From Microscillaceae bacterium (GTDB taxonomy: Bacteria; Bacteroidota; Bacteroidia; Cytophagales; Microscillaceae), in contig JAABSX010000008.1 of NCBI GenBank assembly GCA_011390205.1, positions 49,041 through 113,040 of the forward strand: 64,000 nucleotides of DNA, in the 5' to 3' direction. Made by a program: the position numbers and the translations under genes. The notes beneath the pieces were generated by a model that had not been told where the DNA came from, did not search any database, and saw only the letters and a list, made by a program, of their open reading frames with translations. Of this stretch, positions 34,659 through 43,875 are shown in pieces (position 1 is the stretch's first letter; each line of letters begins with the position of its first letter).

Positions 34659-35126
34659 ATGACCAACAATGATATACTACGCAGGATTAGATATACTTTT
34701 AATTTTACTGACTCTAAAATGATAGATATTTTTGCCCTTGCAGATTACGAAGCGAGCAGGGCTGATGTCAGTGATTGGCTCAAAAAAGATGATGACCCTG
34801 AGTTTAAAAGCCTGCACGACAAGACCTTTGCTATCTTCTTAAACGGGCTCATCAGTGATAAAAGAGGCAGAAAAGAAGGCCCAGCACCCAAACCCGAAAA
34901 AACACTGACCAACAATATTATCTTCAGAAAACTCCGAATTGCACTCAATCTGACAGATATAGACATTCTCGAAATCTATGAGTTGGTCGATATGAAGGTC
35001 TCAAAGCACGAGTTGAGTGCATTGTTTCGCAGCCCCACACAGAGCCAATACAGGGAGTGCAAAGACCAGTTTTTGAGAAATTTTTTGCACGGGATGCAGC
35101 TAAAATACCGAAAAGAAGGAGCCTAG
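34659..35126 (+). CDS. DUF1456 / YehS-family protein
   Basis: 155 residues from the ATG at 34659. Two tandem DUF1456 repeats are visible: NDILRRIRYTFNFTDSKMID with its ISDW-type end, and NNIIFRKLRIALNLTDIDIL with its end LSALFRSP. The linker (KRGRKEGPAPKPEKT) is basic. YehS is conserved in many bacteria, and its function is unknown. Cytoplasmic. Stands alone. Confidence 0.85.
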   Translation: MTNNDILRRIRYTFNFTDSKMIDIFALADYEASRADVSDWLKKDDDPEFKSLHDKTFAIFLNGLISDKRGRKEGPAPKPEKTLTNNIIFRKLRIALNLTDIDILEIYELVDMKVSKHELSALFRSPTQSQYRECKDQFLRNFLHGMQLKYRKEGA

Positions 35127-35180
35127 ATTTTAAGTTAAGTACTTAGACTTATTTGGTTTGGATGATTTTTCGCATCATGT

Positions 35181-35201
35181 GTTGATAATTGGCACATTTA
35201 C
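35181..35201 (-). repeat. Copy of the dispersed GTAAATGTGC-AATTATCA motif
   Basis: On the minus strand GTAAATGTGCCAATTATCAA continues into CACATG, giving a small inverted repeat ATGTG...CACAT. Same family as 20158-20234. Confidence 0.55.
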
Positions 35202-35256
35202 TTGGATTGCTCTAAAAGCAGATTTTCCAGATTTTATCTACTTTGATAATAGCCCA

Positions 35257-35293
35257 CAAAAAAAGAAACTGACACAAAATGCGTCAGTTTCTC
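35257..35293 (-). terminator. Terminator of the acyl-CoA dehydrogenase gene
   Basis: Perfect 10-bp arms AGAAACTGAC / GTCAGTTTCT. Read on the minus strand it ends in a T run, 43 nt after the stop at 35336. Confidence 0.85.
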
Positions 35294-35335
35294 CTACTGT
35301 TTTATGATTTAATAATCGCTATTGCTGTGTTATTT

Positions 35336-37150
35336 TTAGACAAGGATTTCCTTTTCTTTTTCTATCAATGTGAGTACTTCATCATCAAGCAGGCGAGTGG
35401 CCAAGCCTTCAGTTTTGGGAAGCTCATAAGCATAGAAAAAGCGCATCGTGTGTAGCTTACTTTCATAGAAAGCCAGCTCATCTCCCTGTGGGTTTTTAGT
35501 AACAAGTGCTTCTTTTGCTACTGTGGCTTGCTTAAGCCACTGCCAAGCTACGGCTACTGTACCGAAGAACTCCATATAAAGTGTCGCATCTGATAAGAAT
35601 CTTTCCGCATCGCCTTTCATCGCAAATCCGATGAGGTGCTGCGTTACTTCTTGTAGTTTCTGTGCGTATTTGGCGAGTTTATCTGCATAGGGCTTCAAAT
35701 CATCATAGGTGCGGGCAGCTTTCATATCACGGGTTACTTCTTCAAAGTAAGCCATGGCAGCTTTGCCGTTTTTCATGGTGATGTTTCTGCCTAGCAATGC
35801 TTGTGATTGGATGCCTGTAGTACCTTCATAGATGGTGGTGATTCTGATATCACGGTAGAGACGCTCCAGAGGAAAATCTTCACAATAACCAGCACCCCCA
35901 AAGCACTGAAGACCTGCACTCACAGACTGTAAGCCCATTTCGGTAGGGTAAGTCTTGATGACAGGCGTAAGGAAATCAAGCAGTAACTGATAGCGCTCTT
36001 TTTCTTCGCCTTCTGTGGTGTGAATCATATCGGCATATTTAGCCCCTTGGAAAATCAATGCCATAGAACCCTCTGTAACTGCTTTTTGGAAAAGCAACAT
36101 ACGGCGCACATCAGGGTGATTGATAATCATCGTCTGAGGTGCATTGGGGTCTTGCCCTTTTACATCAAGGCGTTGCCCTTGCGGACGCTCATTGGCATAT
36201 TCTAGGGCTGCATAATAGGCCGTAGAGGCTATCGCAGCACCCGTAGTGCCTACACCGATGCGGGCTTCATTCATCATCTGAAACATATAAGTCAAGCCAC
36301 GGTGAGGCTCACCGACTAGCCATCCGTAGCAGTTGTCATCTGCTCCAGCTTGAAGGTGAATGGCAGGAGCACCTTTTTGACCCATTTTGTGGTAAATCCC
36401 AATGGTTTTGACATCATTGTCTATCAATTCACCATTTTCTATGCGAAACTTAGGCACTACAAAAAGGGAAATGCCCTTAGTGCCCGCAGGAGCACCATCA
36501 ATCTTGGCAAGATAAAGGTGAACTACATTTTCGGTTTGGTCATGGTCTCCACAAGTAATGTAGATTTTTTGGCCTTTGATTTTATACATTCCATCTTGCT
36601 CCATAGGGCTGGCAGAAGATGTGATGTAGTGCAATGAGCTGCCTGCCTGTGGCTCAGTAAGACACATTGTGCCTTGCCACTTGCCTGCATACATATCAGG
36701 AAGGTAAGTATCTTTCAATTCTTTAGAGCCAAAACTTGCAATCAGCCCTGCAGCACCTGCCGTCAGACCTACATAGGAAGTAACGGCATTGTTGGCAGCA
36801 CTTAACACAAAACCAGAGGCGGCATTGACGATGTGAGGAAGCTGAGAGCCTCCTACTTCAAAAGAAGCCGCTGCACCTATCAGGCCAGCATCGCCCATGG
36901 CTGTTACGTAGTCTTTCACTTTAGGGTGAACAGTAACGCCCCCATTCTCATATTCGGCTTGCTTGCGATCCATTTCTTGAGCGATGGGCTCAGAGATATT
37001 GTCCGCAATCTGGACGGTGGCATCCATAATCATGTCAATAGATTCGGCATCTATGTGTGAAAATTCGGGGTGATGAGTTACAGAGGCAGCATCAAATACT
37101 TCTTTGAGGAGAAAATTAAGGTTGCGTCTGCTAAAATATTGCTTTGCCAT
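35336..37150 (-). CDS. Acyl-CoA dehydrogenase, large form with C-terminal extension
   Basis: 604 residues, about 200 more than classical short-chain enzymes. The three-domain fold is visible, with the FAD-contact segment MCLTEPQAGSSL (162-173), the strand region around KGQKIYITCGDH and the catalytic Glu442 in YEGTTGIQ. The N-terminal and C-terminal extensions resemble the DmdC-type (3-methylmercaptopropionyl-CoA) and related long-chain dehydrogenases. In Bacteroidota such proteins are usually assigned to fatty acid beta-oxidation. Substrate chain length cannot be read off. Monocistronic, with a clear terminator. Confidence 0.88.
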   Translation of the reverse strand: MAKQYFSRRNLNFLLKEVFDAASVTHHPEFSHIDAESIDMIMDATVQIADNISEPIAQEMDRKQAEYENGGVTVHPKVKDYVTAMGDAGLIGAAASFEVGGSQLPHIVNAASGFVLSAANNAVTSYVGLTAGAAGLIASFGSKELKDTYLPDMYAGKWQGTMCLTEPQAGSSLHYITSSASPMEQDGMYKIKGQKIYITCGDHDQTENVVHLYLAKIDGAPAGTKGISLFVVPKFRIENGELIDNDVKTIGIYHKMGQKGAPAIHLQAGADDNCYGWLVGEPHRGLTYMFQMMNEARIGVGTTGAAIASTAYYAALEYANERPQGQRLDVKGQDPNAPQTMIINHPDVRRMLLFQKAVTEGSMALIFQGAKYADMIHTTEGEEKERYQLLLDFLTPVIKTYPTEMGLQSVSAGLQCFGGAGYCEDFPLERLYRDIRITTIYEGTTGIQSQALLGRNITMKNGKAAMAYFEEVTRDMKAARTYDDLKPYADKLAKYAQKLQEVTQHLIGFAMKGDAERFLSDATLYMEFFGTVAVAWQWLKQATVAKEALVTKNPQGDELAFYESKLHTMRFFYAYELPKTEGLATRLLDDEVLTLIEKEKEILV

Positions 37151-37478
37151 GTTTTTATAAGAGTTTAACTTTTCGAAATTATTTTAAATTATTCTTTATT
37201 ATTTATAAATAACAAAGGGTTTTATTTGATTTTTTAAAGTTACATCGCTTGCCACAAATTTCCCAAGAAAAGCGGAAAAATATTATGCATACCGAGTACT
37301 TTTTTTTAGAATACTCATAAAAGACTGATTTTGTTTTACTTTTTAGAAGAAAAATGCCATAAATTAAATAAAACCGAACCAATGTGCCTGTGAACCCAAG
37401 TTGCTGGCCTATGGAAGTAAAATCTAATATTGGACTTTCTAAGTGTAGAAAACTCACAAAGCCTGCTAGTTGGGTGGT

Positions 37479-37495
37479 GTGCCAATTATCAGCAC
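37479..37495 (+). repeat. Copy of the dispersed motif
   Basis: TGTGCCAATTATCAGCACA: the flanks TGTGC and GCACA form an inverted repeat around the conserved AATTATCA core. Confidence 0.5.
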
Positions 37496-37550
37496 ATTGT
37501 GAAGAATTATACACACTCACTATGCACAGGCACAATCCACAATACGCATA

Positions 37551-37598
37551 AAAAAAGACACAAGACTGCCCTTTTGGGATCTGTCTTGTGTCTTTTTT
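37551..37598. terminator. Strong terminator after nfu
   Basis: Perfect 16-bp arms AAAAAAGACACAAGAC and GTCTTGTGTCTTTTTT with a 16-nt loop, 35 nt after the nfu stop. It works as a terminator on the minus strand. Confidence 0.93.
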
Positions 37599-37632
37599 GA
37601 AAATGTATGGGCGTAGTAGGTGCTGTGTTTTG

Positions 37633-37899
37633 CTATGGGAGCGCTGTAAGATTGACAGCCTCTACTTTAGATATTTCGGGCACTGACTTTCGGACTGATT
37701 CCTCGATACCCGCCTTTAGGGTCATGGCTGACATAGGGCAAGAGCCACAAGCGCCTAGAAGCTCTATTTTTAGGATGCCTTCTTCGGTAATCTCTAATAT
37801 TTTTACATTTCCACCATCTGCTGCCAGGTAGGGGCGAATGTTGTCTAGAGCATTTTCTACACGGCCTCTCAGCTCAGGGGTATTTAGGGTTAATTCCAT
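37633..37899 (-). CDS. NifU C-terminal-domain Fe-S scaffold protein
   Basis: 88 residues made only of the Nfu domain, with RPYLAADGGNV and the cluster-binding motif GACGSCPMS (CxxC). Nfu proteins deliver 4Fe-4S clusters to target enzymes. The gene lies 57 nt after mrp on the same strand, and cotranscription of two Fe-S factors makes functional sense. The strong terminator downstream ends the unit. Confidence 0.92.
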   Translation of the reverse strand: MELTLNTPELRGRVENALDNIRPYLAADGGNVKILEITEEGILKIELLGACGSCPMSAMTLKAGIEESVRKSVPEISKVEAVNLTALP

Positions 37900-37956
37900 T
37901 CTCTTATTTTTCCTTTATTGCCATTAATATTCTGGGTAAAAATACAACAAAAATAG

Positions 37957-39054
37957 TTATACTTTAATTTCCACGCGTTTTGTTTGGTCTAAGTTTGCAT
38001 TTCGGATGGCTATTTGCTGCGCTACTGCTTCTGCCAAATCCATAAAAGCAGCTTGTGTGATTTCATCTCCACTTTCTACTGCGGGCACGCCTGCATCTCC
38101 TGATTCACGGATGCCTTGCACAAGAGGAATCTGCCCCAAAAATGGCAGCACATTGTTACGTGCGAAATCTTTGCCACCATCTTGCCCAAAGATGTAGTAT
38201 TTATTATCAGGAAGCTCTTCAGGGGTGAAGTAAGCCATGTTTTCTACCAAACCCAAAATAGGCACATTAATCTGTGGTTGTCTAAACATAGCCACGCCTT
38301 TGAGGGCATCTTTGAGGGCTACTTTTTGGGGAGTAGTAACAATGACCACACCCGTAACAGGAACCGTCTGCACAAGAGTAAGGTGAATATCACTGGTGCC
38401 TGGGGGCAGGTCTATCAAAAGATAATCTAGCTCCCCCCAGAGGGTATCGGCTATGAATTGCTGCAAGGCTTTGCTTGCCATGGGGCCTCTCCATACGGTG
38501 GCACTTTCTGCTGGTGAAAGAAAACCCATAGAGATAATCTTGATGCCCAAGCGCTCAATGGGGAGAATCATGTTACGTCCATTGATTTGCTCTACGGAAG
38601 GTTTTTCTTCTTCTACCCCAAACATTGTAGGGATGGAGGGACCAAATATATCCGCATCTATTAGCCCTACTTTTGCACCTGTTTTCTGTAGTGCAAGGGC
38701 AAGGTTGGCAGTTATGGTAGATTTACCTACGCCTCCTTTGCCAGAGGCAATGGCGATGATGTTTTTGACATCAGGCAGAAGTGGGGCATTGCTCCGAGTA
38801 GAAGTAACATTGGCGGTCAGGTTTACACTTACTTCTAAGGAGGAATCTATGTGCTGATGGATGGCTTCTGTACAGTTTTTACGAATTAGCTCTTTGAGTG
38901 GGCAGGCAGGTGTGGTAAGTACTACCGTAAAACTCACATGCTGCTCACCCACGATGATGTCTTGAATCATATTCAAGCTCACGAGGTCTTGCTTTAAATC
39001 AGGCTCTTGTACTGTGCTGAGGGCTTTGAGTACATCTTTTTGGGTTATTTTCAT
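37957..39054 (-). CDS. Mrp/NBP35-type P-loop Fe-S cluster carrier ATPase
   Basis: 365 residues. An N-terminal MIP18-like (DUF59) domain (1-80) holds a conserved Cys in TTPACPLKE. The ATPase domain has the deviant Walker A GKGGVGKST (105-113), the switch II segment LLIDLPPGTSD and VVTTPQKVALKDA. The CxxC pair usually found near the C-terminus of ApbC/Mrp is absent: the corresponding place reads ENMAYFTPEELPDNKYYIFG. This is also what I recall of other Bacteroidota. The gene precedes nfu in an operon, so cluster binding may depend on the partner or on the N-terminal Cys. Confidence 0.9.
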   Translation of the reverse strand: MKITQKDVLKALSTVQEPDLKQDLVSLNMIQDIIVGEQHVSFTVVLTTPACPLKELIRKNCTEAIHQHIDSSLEVSVNLTANVTSTRSNAPLLPDVKNIIAIASGKGGVGKSTITANLALALQKTGAKVGLIDADIFGPSIPTMFGVEEEKPSVEQINGRNMILPIERLGIKIISMGFLSPAESATVWRGPMASKALQQFIADTLWGELDYLLIDLPPGTSDIHLTLVQTVPVTGVVIVTTPQKVALKDALKGVAMFRQPQINVPILGLVENMAYFTPEELPDNKYYIFGQDGGKDFARNNVLPFLGQIPLVQGIRESGDAGVPAVESGDEITQAAFMDLAEAVAQQIAIRNANLDQTKRVEIKV

Positions 39055-39190
39055 GTTTTACTTATTATGACAGCTAGTTCTGCCTTTTTGTTTGATACTT
39101 TGAGTTGTAAAAATAGGTCTTTTTTTGAAATTATTCAGCACTGCTTACACTGGCCTCTGATTCTGTGATGAAGCATTGCAGATTTATCCC

Positions 39191-39198
39191 TATATTTG
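39191..39198 (+). promoter_or_regulatory. Candidate minus-7 box for the methyltransferase/PAP2 pair
   Basis: TATATTTG lies 33 nt before the ATG at 39232 and matches TAnnTTTG. Confidence 0.45.
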
Positions 39199-39231
39199 AA
39201 TTTGATTTTTTGAATAAAACATTGCATTCAT

Positions 39232-39867
39232 ATGGAATCTACTACTTTTGATAGCTCTTTTTGGGAAAACCGCTACCAAATGCAGCTTACACAATGGGAC
39301 ATCGGGGAGGCTTCTACACCTTTAAAGACATACATTGAGCAATTAAAAAATAAAAACATTCGTATCCTCATCCCTGGGGCAGGCAATGCCTATGAAGCAG
39401 AATACTTGCATCAGCAGGGTTTTGAAGAGGTATGGGTGATAGATCTTGCAACTAGCCCTCTGGAAAATTTTCAGAAAAGATGCCCTAGTTTTCCAAAAGA
39501 ACACCTCATTCAGGGTGATTTTTTTGAGTTAGACATGCCTCACTACTTTGATTTGGTGATAGAGCAAACTTTCTTTTGTGCCTTAGAACCTCGCCTGAGA
39601 GAAGCGTATGTCCAGAAAATGACCAAATTATTAAAGCCCAATGGCAAATTGGTGGGAGTCCTTTTTGCAGATGTTTTACTAGATAGAAAACAACCTCCCT
39701 TTGGTGAAACCACTAAAAACTTAGAACAGTATTTTTGTGATGCTTTTCACTTCAAGCACTTTGCACCCTGCCACAATAGCATCAAGCCAAGGCAAGGAAG
39801 CGAACTTTTTATTTGCCTTCAAAATCAACCCCAAGAAAAGCCTAAAACCGATGGAAACCCTGCTTGA
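39232..39867 (+). CDS. TPMT-family class I SAM-dependent methyltransferase
   Basis: 211 residues. The entry FWENRYQMQLTQWDIGEAST is typical of thiopurine-methyltransferase-like enzymes, followed by the SAM-binding loop ILIPGAGNAYEAEYL and acidic VIDLATSP. Relatives methylate thiol, halide, selenium or tellurium compounds. The actual substrate here is unknown. The last 17 bp overlap the start of the PAP2 gene, so the two are translated from one message and possibly coupled. Confidence 0.85.
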   Translation: MESTTFDSSFWENRYQMQLTQWDIGEASTPLKTYIEQLKNKNIRILIPGAGNAYEAEYLHQQGFEEVWVIDLATSPLENFQKRCPSFPKEHLIQGDFFELDMPHYFDLVIEQTFFCALEPRLREAYVQKMTKLLKPNGKLVGVLFADVLLDRKQPPFGETTKNLEQYFCDAFHFKHFAPCHNSIKPRQGSELFICLQNQPQEKPKTDGNPA

Positions 39868-40402
39868 ATTTGATACTGATTTGTTTTTATGGCTCAACCA
39901 GCAGCACAGCACATGGCTTGACCCTGTGATGCTCTGGATAAGCGACAAAAAAACATGGATACCTTTCTATCTCTTGTTGATTGGGTTAATGGTTTGGTGG
40001 TTTAAAAAAAGAGTGTGGTCTGTCTTAGTAGCAGTCATTCTAACCATTGCACTGGCAGATGGTATTACTTCTAAGGTGATGAAGCCTTATTTTGAACGCC
40101 CTCGCCCAAGCCACGAACAGGCCTTACAGGGCAAAGTACATCTGGTCAATGACTACAGAGGCGGAACATTTGGCTTTGCCTCTTCACATGCTGCCAATAC
40201 CTTTGGTTTGGCAATGATTTTATTCCTATTTTTTAAAAACAACACCAAGCAAGCTGGCTGGCTATTTGTCTGGGCTGCTGTGGTTTCATACAGTCGTATT
40301 TATCTAGGAGTGCATTATCCTCTAGATATTTTAGTAGGTGCTCTTGTCGGGCTGCTCATTGCTTCTTTTTTATACACTATTCACCAAAAAATATTTGGTT
40401 AG
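39851..40402 (+). CDS. PAP2-family membrane phosphatase
   Basis: 183 residues from the ATG at 39851, inside the end of the methyltransferase gene. A longer frame start lies deep in that gene and is unlikely. The three PAP2 motifs are present: KPYFERPRPS, FASSHAANTFG (Ser-Ser-His in place of the usual PSGH) and SRIYLGVHYPLDI. Five or six membrane helices are predicted. Such enzymes dephosphorylate lipid phosphates, for example undecaprenyl diphosphate or phosphatidylglycerol phosphate. UppP, encoded 3.5 kb away, may share the first role. Confidence 0.85.
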   Translation: METLLEFDTDLFLWLNQQHSTWLDPVMLWISDKKTWIPFYLLLIGLMVWWFKKRVWSVLVAVILTIALADGITSKVMKPYFERPRPSHEQALQGKVHLVNDYRGGTFGFASSHAANTFGLAMILFLFFKNNTKQAGWLFVWAAVVSYSRIYLGVHYPLDILVGALVGLLIASFLYTIHQKIFG

Positions 40403-40436
40403 ATAGGCTTATATTTCATTATTATCATAAATCGAT

Positions 40437-40444
40437 TATCTTTG
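40437..40444 (+). promoter_or_regulatory. Candidate minus-7 box for the sensor phosphatase gene
   Basis: TATCTTTG fits TAnnTTTG and lies 106 nt before the GTG start, a long leader. Confidence 0.35.
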
Positions 40445-40550
40445 TAGAAGATGGTTCACTTTTATCTGAATTAAAAGTATTCTTTTTGCATAAGATTTGC
40501 TAACATAAAGTGATTCTCTCATTCTTATATGCTTACATAATAGCCTAAAA

Positions 40551-43500
40551 GTGAATAAATACCGATTGCTATTTTTTCTTCTGTCGTTTATAATTGGGCT
40601 CGACATCAGCCATGGTCAAAACTCCGAGGCCAAACTATCTCCTTCCAAACAGCTCACACAATATATCCTCAATCAATGGGACACTGACAATGGGCTTCCC
40701 TCTAGCAATGTGCGCCGTGTCTTACAAACCCAAGACGGATACCTCTGGCTGGCTGGCTTTGATGGGCTGACGAGCTTTGATGGCGTAAGATTTGTAAACT
40801 ATAACAAGTCTAACATCCCTAAATTCAGCACCAATTTAATACAAATGCTGCAAGAATCACCTGATGGCTCACTCTGGATAGGCACACAAGGCAGTGGACT
40901 TTTTAAATACAAAGATTCAAAATTTGAGAAAATAGGGCTAGATTCTGTGTTTATCTACAGCATTTTCTTTGAAAGCCCAGAAAGATACCTCATAGGAGGG
41001 CGAAATACAGGACTGTATGCACTTAATCCCAAAACCAAGAAAATCAGCAAACTGAATATTCCTTTGCTCAATGAAGGCTCCGTCTATAAAATGACCCGAG
41101 ATAAAAAAAACAGAATCTGGTTTGCCACTGATGGAAAAGGGCTTGTCTGCAAAGATGGAGATACCTACAAAGCATATACTACCGCAGATGGCTTGCCAGT
41201 CAATAGTATCTTAGAGATTTTCTTTGACCACCAACAAAAACTATGGGTAGGCACTACCCAAGGGCTGGTCTATATGGAAAATGGAAAATTCTATACAGTA
41301 AAAGATTTTCAAAAAAATATTGTTCATAAAATCCTACAAGACAAATCCAAAAGCCTCTGGATAGCTACTTCCACAGGGTTATACCGCAATAATCACTACA
41401 AGAAAAAGCTGGAAAAATTTCCGTATAGCAAAGAAACACCACTCACCAATGTACTAGATTTGCACCTAGATGAAGAGGGAAGCCTCTGGATAGCTACTTA
41501 CCGCAACGGACTTTTTAGAATCAAAGATGGTAAATTTACCAACTTTACCTATCAGGATGGGCTATCGTCTGCCTCTGTGGGCTCTATCTGTGAATACAAA
41601 CCCGGACAGTATCTACTAGGAATGAATGATGGTGCGATCAACCTTATCAAAGGAAATGAAGTATCAGAGTTTAAACTCAAAACAGACAGACCCAAAGTCA
41701 GAATATTTAACATCCTCAAAGACAGTAAAAACAATATCTGGATTGCTACCTTTAGCGGAGTTATCAAAGTATCTCCCACAGGAGAAGAAACGGTCTATGA
41801 CAAAGCACAAGGTCTTCCAGATGATGCCACCAGACTGGCCTTCGAAGACAGACAAGGAAATATCTGGATAGGCACACGCTCAGGAGGGATTGCTAAAATT
41901 CATACAGATGGATCATTAGAAATCATAGACCAAAACTCAGGGCTTAGCTCCAACTTTATCATGTCTATCCAAAGTGACCAAAAAGGCAACATCTGGATAG
42001 GTACCAATGATGCAGGCATCAATATCATCAGCCCCGACGGCAAAATCAAAAAATACAGCACCAAAGATGGGCTGGTGAGTGATTTGGTATTTAATACCTA
42101 CACTGACAGTGAAGGAATCACTTGGATAGTTACCAATGGCGGAATCAGTAGATTTGAAAATGGAAACTTCTTTAACTATACCTCCAATGACGGATTACTC
42201 AATGACAGCCCCTTTGATTTTTTGGAAGATAAAAAGAAGCACATTTGGCTTACCTCCAGCAGAGGCCTTATTAAAGTAGAAAAAAAAGACCTCAATGACT
42301 ACGCAAAAGGCAAGATTAAAAAAATACATTGGGAGATATTTGATAAAAATGACGGCATGAAAAGTGAAGACTGCACAGGGGCAGCACATGCACTCATAGA
42401 CAGCAAGGGGGAAATCTGGATACCCACCAACGGAGGGGTAGTGCTCATTAACCCTGACAAAATGCCGAAAAATCATATCCCACCTGCCATACACATCAAT
42501 TTCTTAGTGGCAGATAACCAAAAAATAAATATTCACAAGCTTATAGTGCTGCAAGCTGGCATGCGGCGTATGGTCATAGATTACAGTGCTTTGAGCTTGC
42601 TGGCTTCTTCCAAAGTGAAGTTTAAATATAAACTCATAGGGTTTGACCCTGATTGGGTGGATGCCCAAAAAGAAAGACAAGCTGTCTATACCAACCTGCC
42701 CCCAGGTAATTATACTTTTCAGGTCATTGCTGCCAATAACGACGGAGTCTGGAATATGGAAGGTGTAAAACTAAGCTTTAAATTAGAACCTTTTTTCTAC
42801 CAAACCAAGGAGTTTTATCTGCTCGTTTTCTTGCTTTCTATCGCAATGATTTATGGCATCATCCGCTGGAGAGTTTATTACCTACAGCAAAAAAGAAAGG
42901 AACTAGAGCATATCGTAGAAATAAAAACACGTGAAATCTACGAACAAAATCAGGTCTTAGCACACCAAACCGAAGAGCTGGGCAAGCGAAAACAACTCCT
43001 AGAAAAGAAAAATAACAATATCTTACAGAGCATCACCTATGCCAAAAGAATACAAGATGCGATGCTTCCACCTTTGTCAGAAATCAAAACTTTCTTGCCC
43101 GACTCTTTTGTCATATTTAGACCAAGAGACATCGTAAGCGGTGATTTTTATTGGCTGGCTACCCTTGAGCCTGAGCCTATCTATGAGAATGTAATTGTAG
43201 AAGGCAAAGAAGAGTCTATCTTGAAAGGACTGAGCAACCACAAAACCCTCATCGCTGCCATTGACTGCACGGGGCACGGTGTGCCAGGGGCTTTTATGAG
43301 TATGATTGGGAATGACTTGCTCAACGAAATAATAGAATCTAAAAAAATAAGAGAAGTAGATAAAATCCTCACAGAGCTGCACCGCAGCATCAGTCAGACC
43401 CTCAAACAGCAGAATAACACCAACCAAGATGGCATGGACTTGACCCTCTGTATCATAGACCATGATGCAGGGTATATTGATTTTGCAGGAGCTAAAAACT

Positions 43501-43841
43501 CTCTTATGTATATCCAAAAAGGAGAGCTAAACATCATCAAAGGAGATAAAATGCCCATAGGAGGCTGGATGAGAAAAGGAGAAACCGTCCGAGATTTTGA
43601 AAAACACAGAATAGAACTAGACGGAAATACCTCTTTCTATATGTTTTCGGATGGATATCAAGACCAGTTTAGTGAAGAATACCGTAAAAAGTTTGCCAGA
43701 CACCGCATCAGGGAAATGCTCCAAGAAATACAGCACTTGCCTATGGAAGAACAGGGCAAACACATCACACAACAACTAGAAGATTGGCAGGGAAATGAAT
43801 CTCAAACAGATGACATACTCGTAATTGGATTTAGAATTTAA
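40551..43841 (+). CDS. Propeller-domain sensor with SpoIIE-type PP2C phosphatase output
   Basis: 1096 residues. The start is GTG: no ATG exists between the preceding in-frame stop (40506) and a signal peptide beginning here (ending near ISHGQ). About 13 Reg_prop repeats such as LWIGTQGSGLF and IWIATFSGVIK fill residues 45-650, enough for two seven-bladed periplasmic propellers. A Y_Y_Y domain follows (ending YTFQVIAANNDGVW), then one membrane helix (about 755-775), a coiled coil, and a SpoIIE phosphatase domain (about 840-1096) with SGDFYW, DCTGHGVPGAFMS, FSDGYQDQ and TDDILVIG. The architecture links an extracytoplasmic signal to Ser/Thr dephosphorylation, usually of an anti-sigma antagonist. 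No partner is encoded nearby. Confidence 0.9.
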   Translation: MNKYRLLFFLLSFIIGLDISHGQNSEAKLSPSKQLTQYILNQWDTDNGLPSSNVRRVLQTQDGYLWLAGFDGLTSFDGVRFVNYNKSNIPKFSTNLIQMLQESPDGSLWIGTQGSGLFKYKDSKFEKIGLDSVFIYSIFFESPERYLIGGRNTGLYALNPKTKKISKLNIPLLNEGSVYKMTRDKKNRIWFATDGKGLVCKDGDTYKAYTTADGLPVNSILEIFFDHQQKLWVGTTQGLVYMENGKFYTVKDFQKNIVHKILQDKSKSLWIATSTGLYRNNHYKKKLEKFPYSKETPLTNVLDLHLDEEGSLWIATYRNGLFRIKDGKFTNFTYQDGLSSASVGSICEYKPGQYLLGMNDGAINLIKGNEVSEFKLKTDRPKVRIFNILKDSKNNIWIATFSGVIKVSPTGEETVYDKAQGLPDDATRLAFEDRQGNIWIGTRSGGIAKIHTDGSLEIIDQNSGLSSNFIMSIQSDQKGNIWIGTNDAGINIISPDGKIKKYSTKDGLVSDLVFNTYTDSEGITWIVTNGGISRFENGNFFNYTSNDGLLNDSPFDFLEDKKKHIWLTSSRGLIKVEKKDLNDYAKGKIKKIHWEIFDKNDGMKSEDCTGAAHALIDSKGEIWIPTNGGVVLINPDKMPKNHIPPAIHINFLVADNQKINIHKLIVLQAGMRRMVIDYSALSLLASSKVKFKYKLIGFDPDWVDAQKERQAVYTNLPPGNYTFQVIAANNDGVWNMEGVKLSFKLEPFFYQTKEFYLLVFLLSIAMIYGIIRWRVYYLQQKRKELEHIVEIKTREIYEQNQVLAHQTEELGKRKQLLEKKNNNILQSITYAKRIQDAMLPPLSEIKTFLPDSFVIFRPRDIVSGDFYWLATLEPEPIYENVIVEGKEESILKGLSNHKTLIAAIDCTGHGVPGAFMSMIGNDLLNEIIESKKIREVDKILTELHRSISQTLKQQNNTNQDGMDLTLCIIDHDAGYIDFAGAKNSLMYIQKGELNIIKGDKMPIGGWMRKGETVRDFEKHRIELDGNTSFYMFSDGYQDQFSEEYRKKFARHRIREMLQEIQHLPMEEQGKHITQQLEDWQGNESQTDDILVIGFRI

Positions 43842-43875
43842 GTGTTTTAAAAACACAAAAAAAGCTTACAAGATG

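Larger units (their letters stand above)
37151..37632. other. Intergenic region with one dispersed motif and a terminator
   Basis: 482 bp between the starts and ends of two minus-strand genes. It contains a copy of the dispersed motif (37479-37495) and the nfu terminator (37551-37598). A 110-codon minus-strand frame crosses the dispersed motif and looks non-coding. The rest is AT-rich and unassigned. Confidence 0.6.

Noticed and set aside
37203..37535. 110-codon minus-strand frame in the spacer between the acyl-CoA dehydrogenase and nfu
   Set aside because: It runs across a copy of the dispersed motif and an AT-rich stretch, and the translation shows no domain or signal; judged non-coding.
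43077..43517. 146-codon minus-strand frame opposite the SpoIIE domain
   Set aside because: The sense strand encodes an intact conserved phosphatase domain.
43844..43867. GTGTTTT...AAAACAC hairpin between the sensor phosphatase gene and uppP
   Set aside because: Short A/T stem followed by an A run rather than a T run on the plus strand, and preceded by T on the minus strand, so it does not fit a terminator in either direction.
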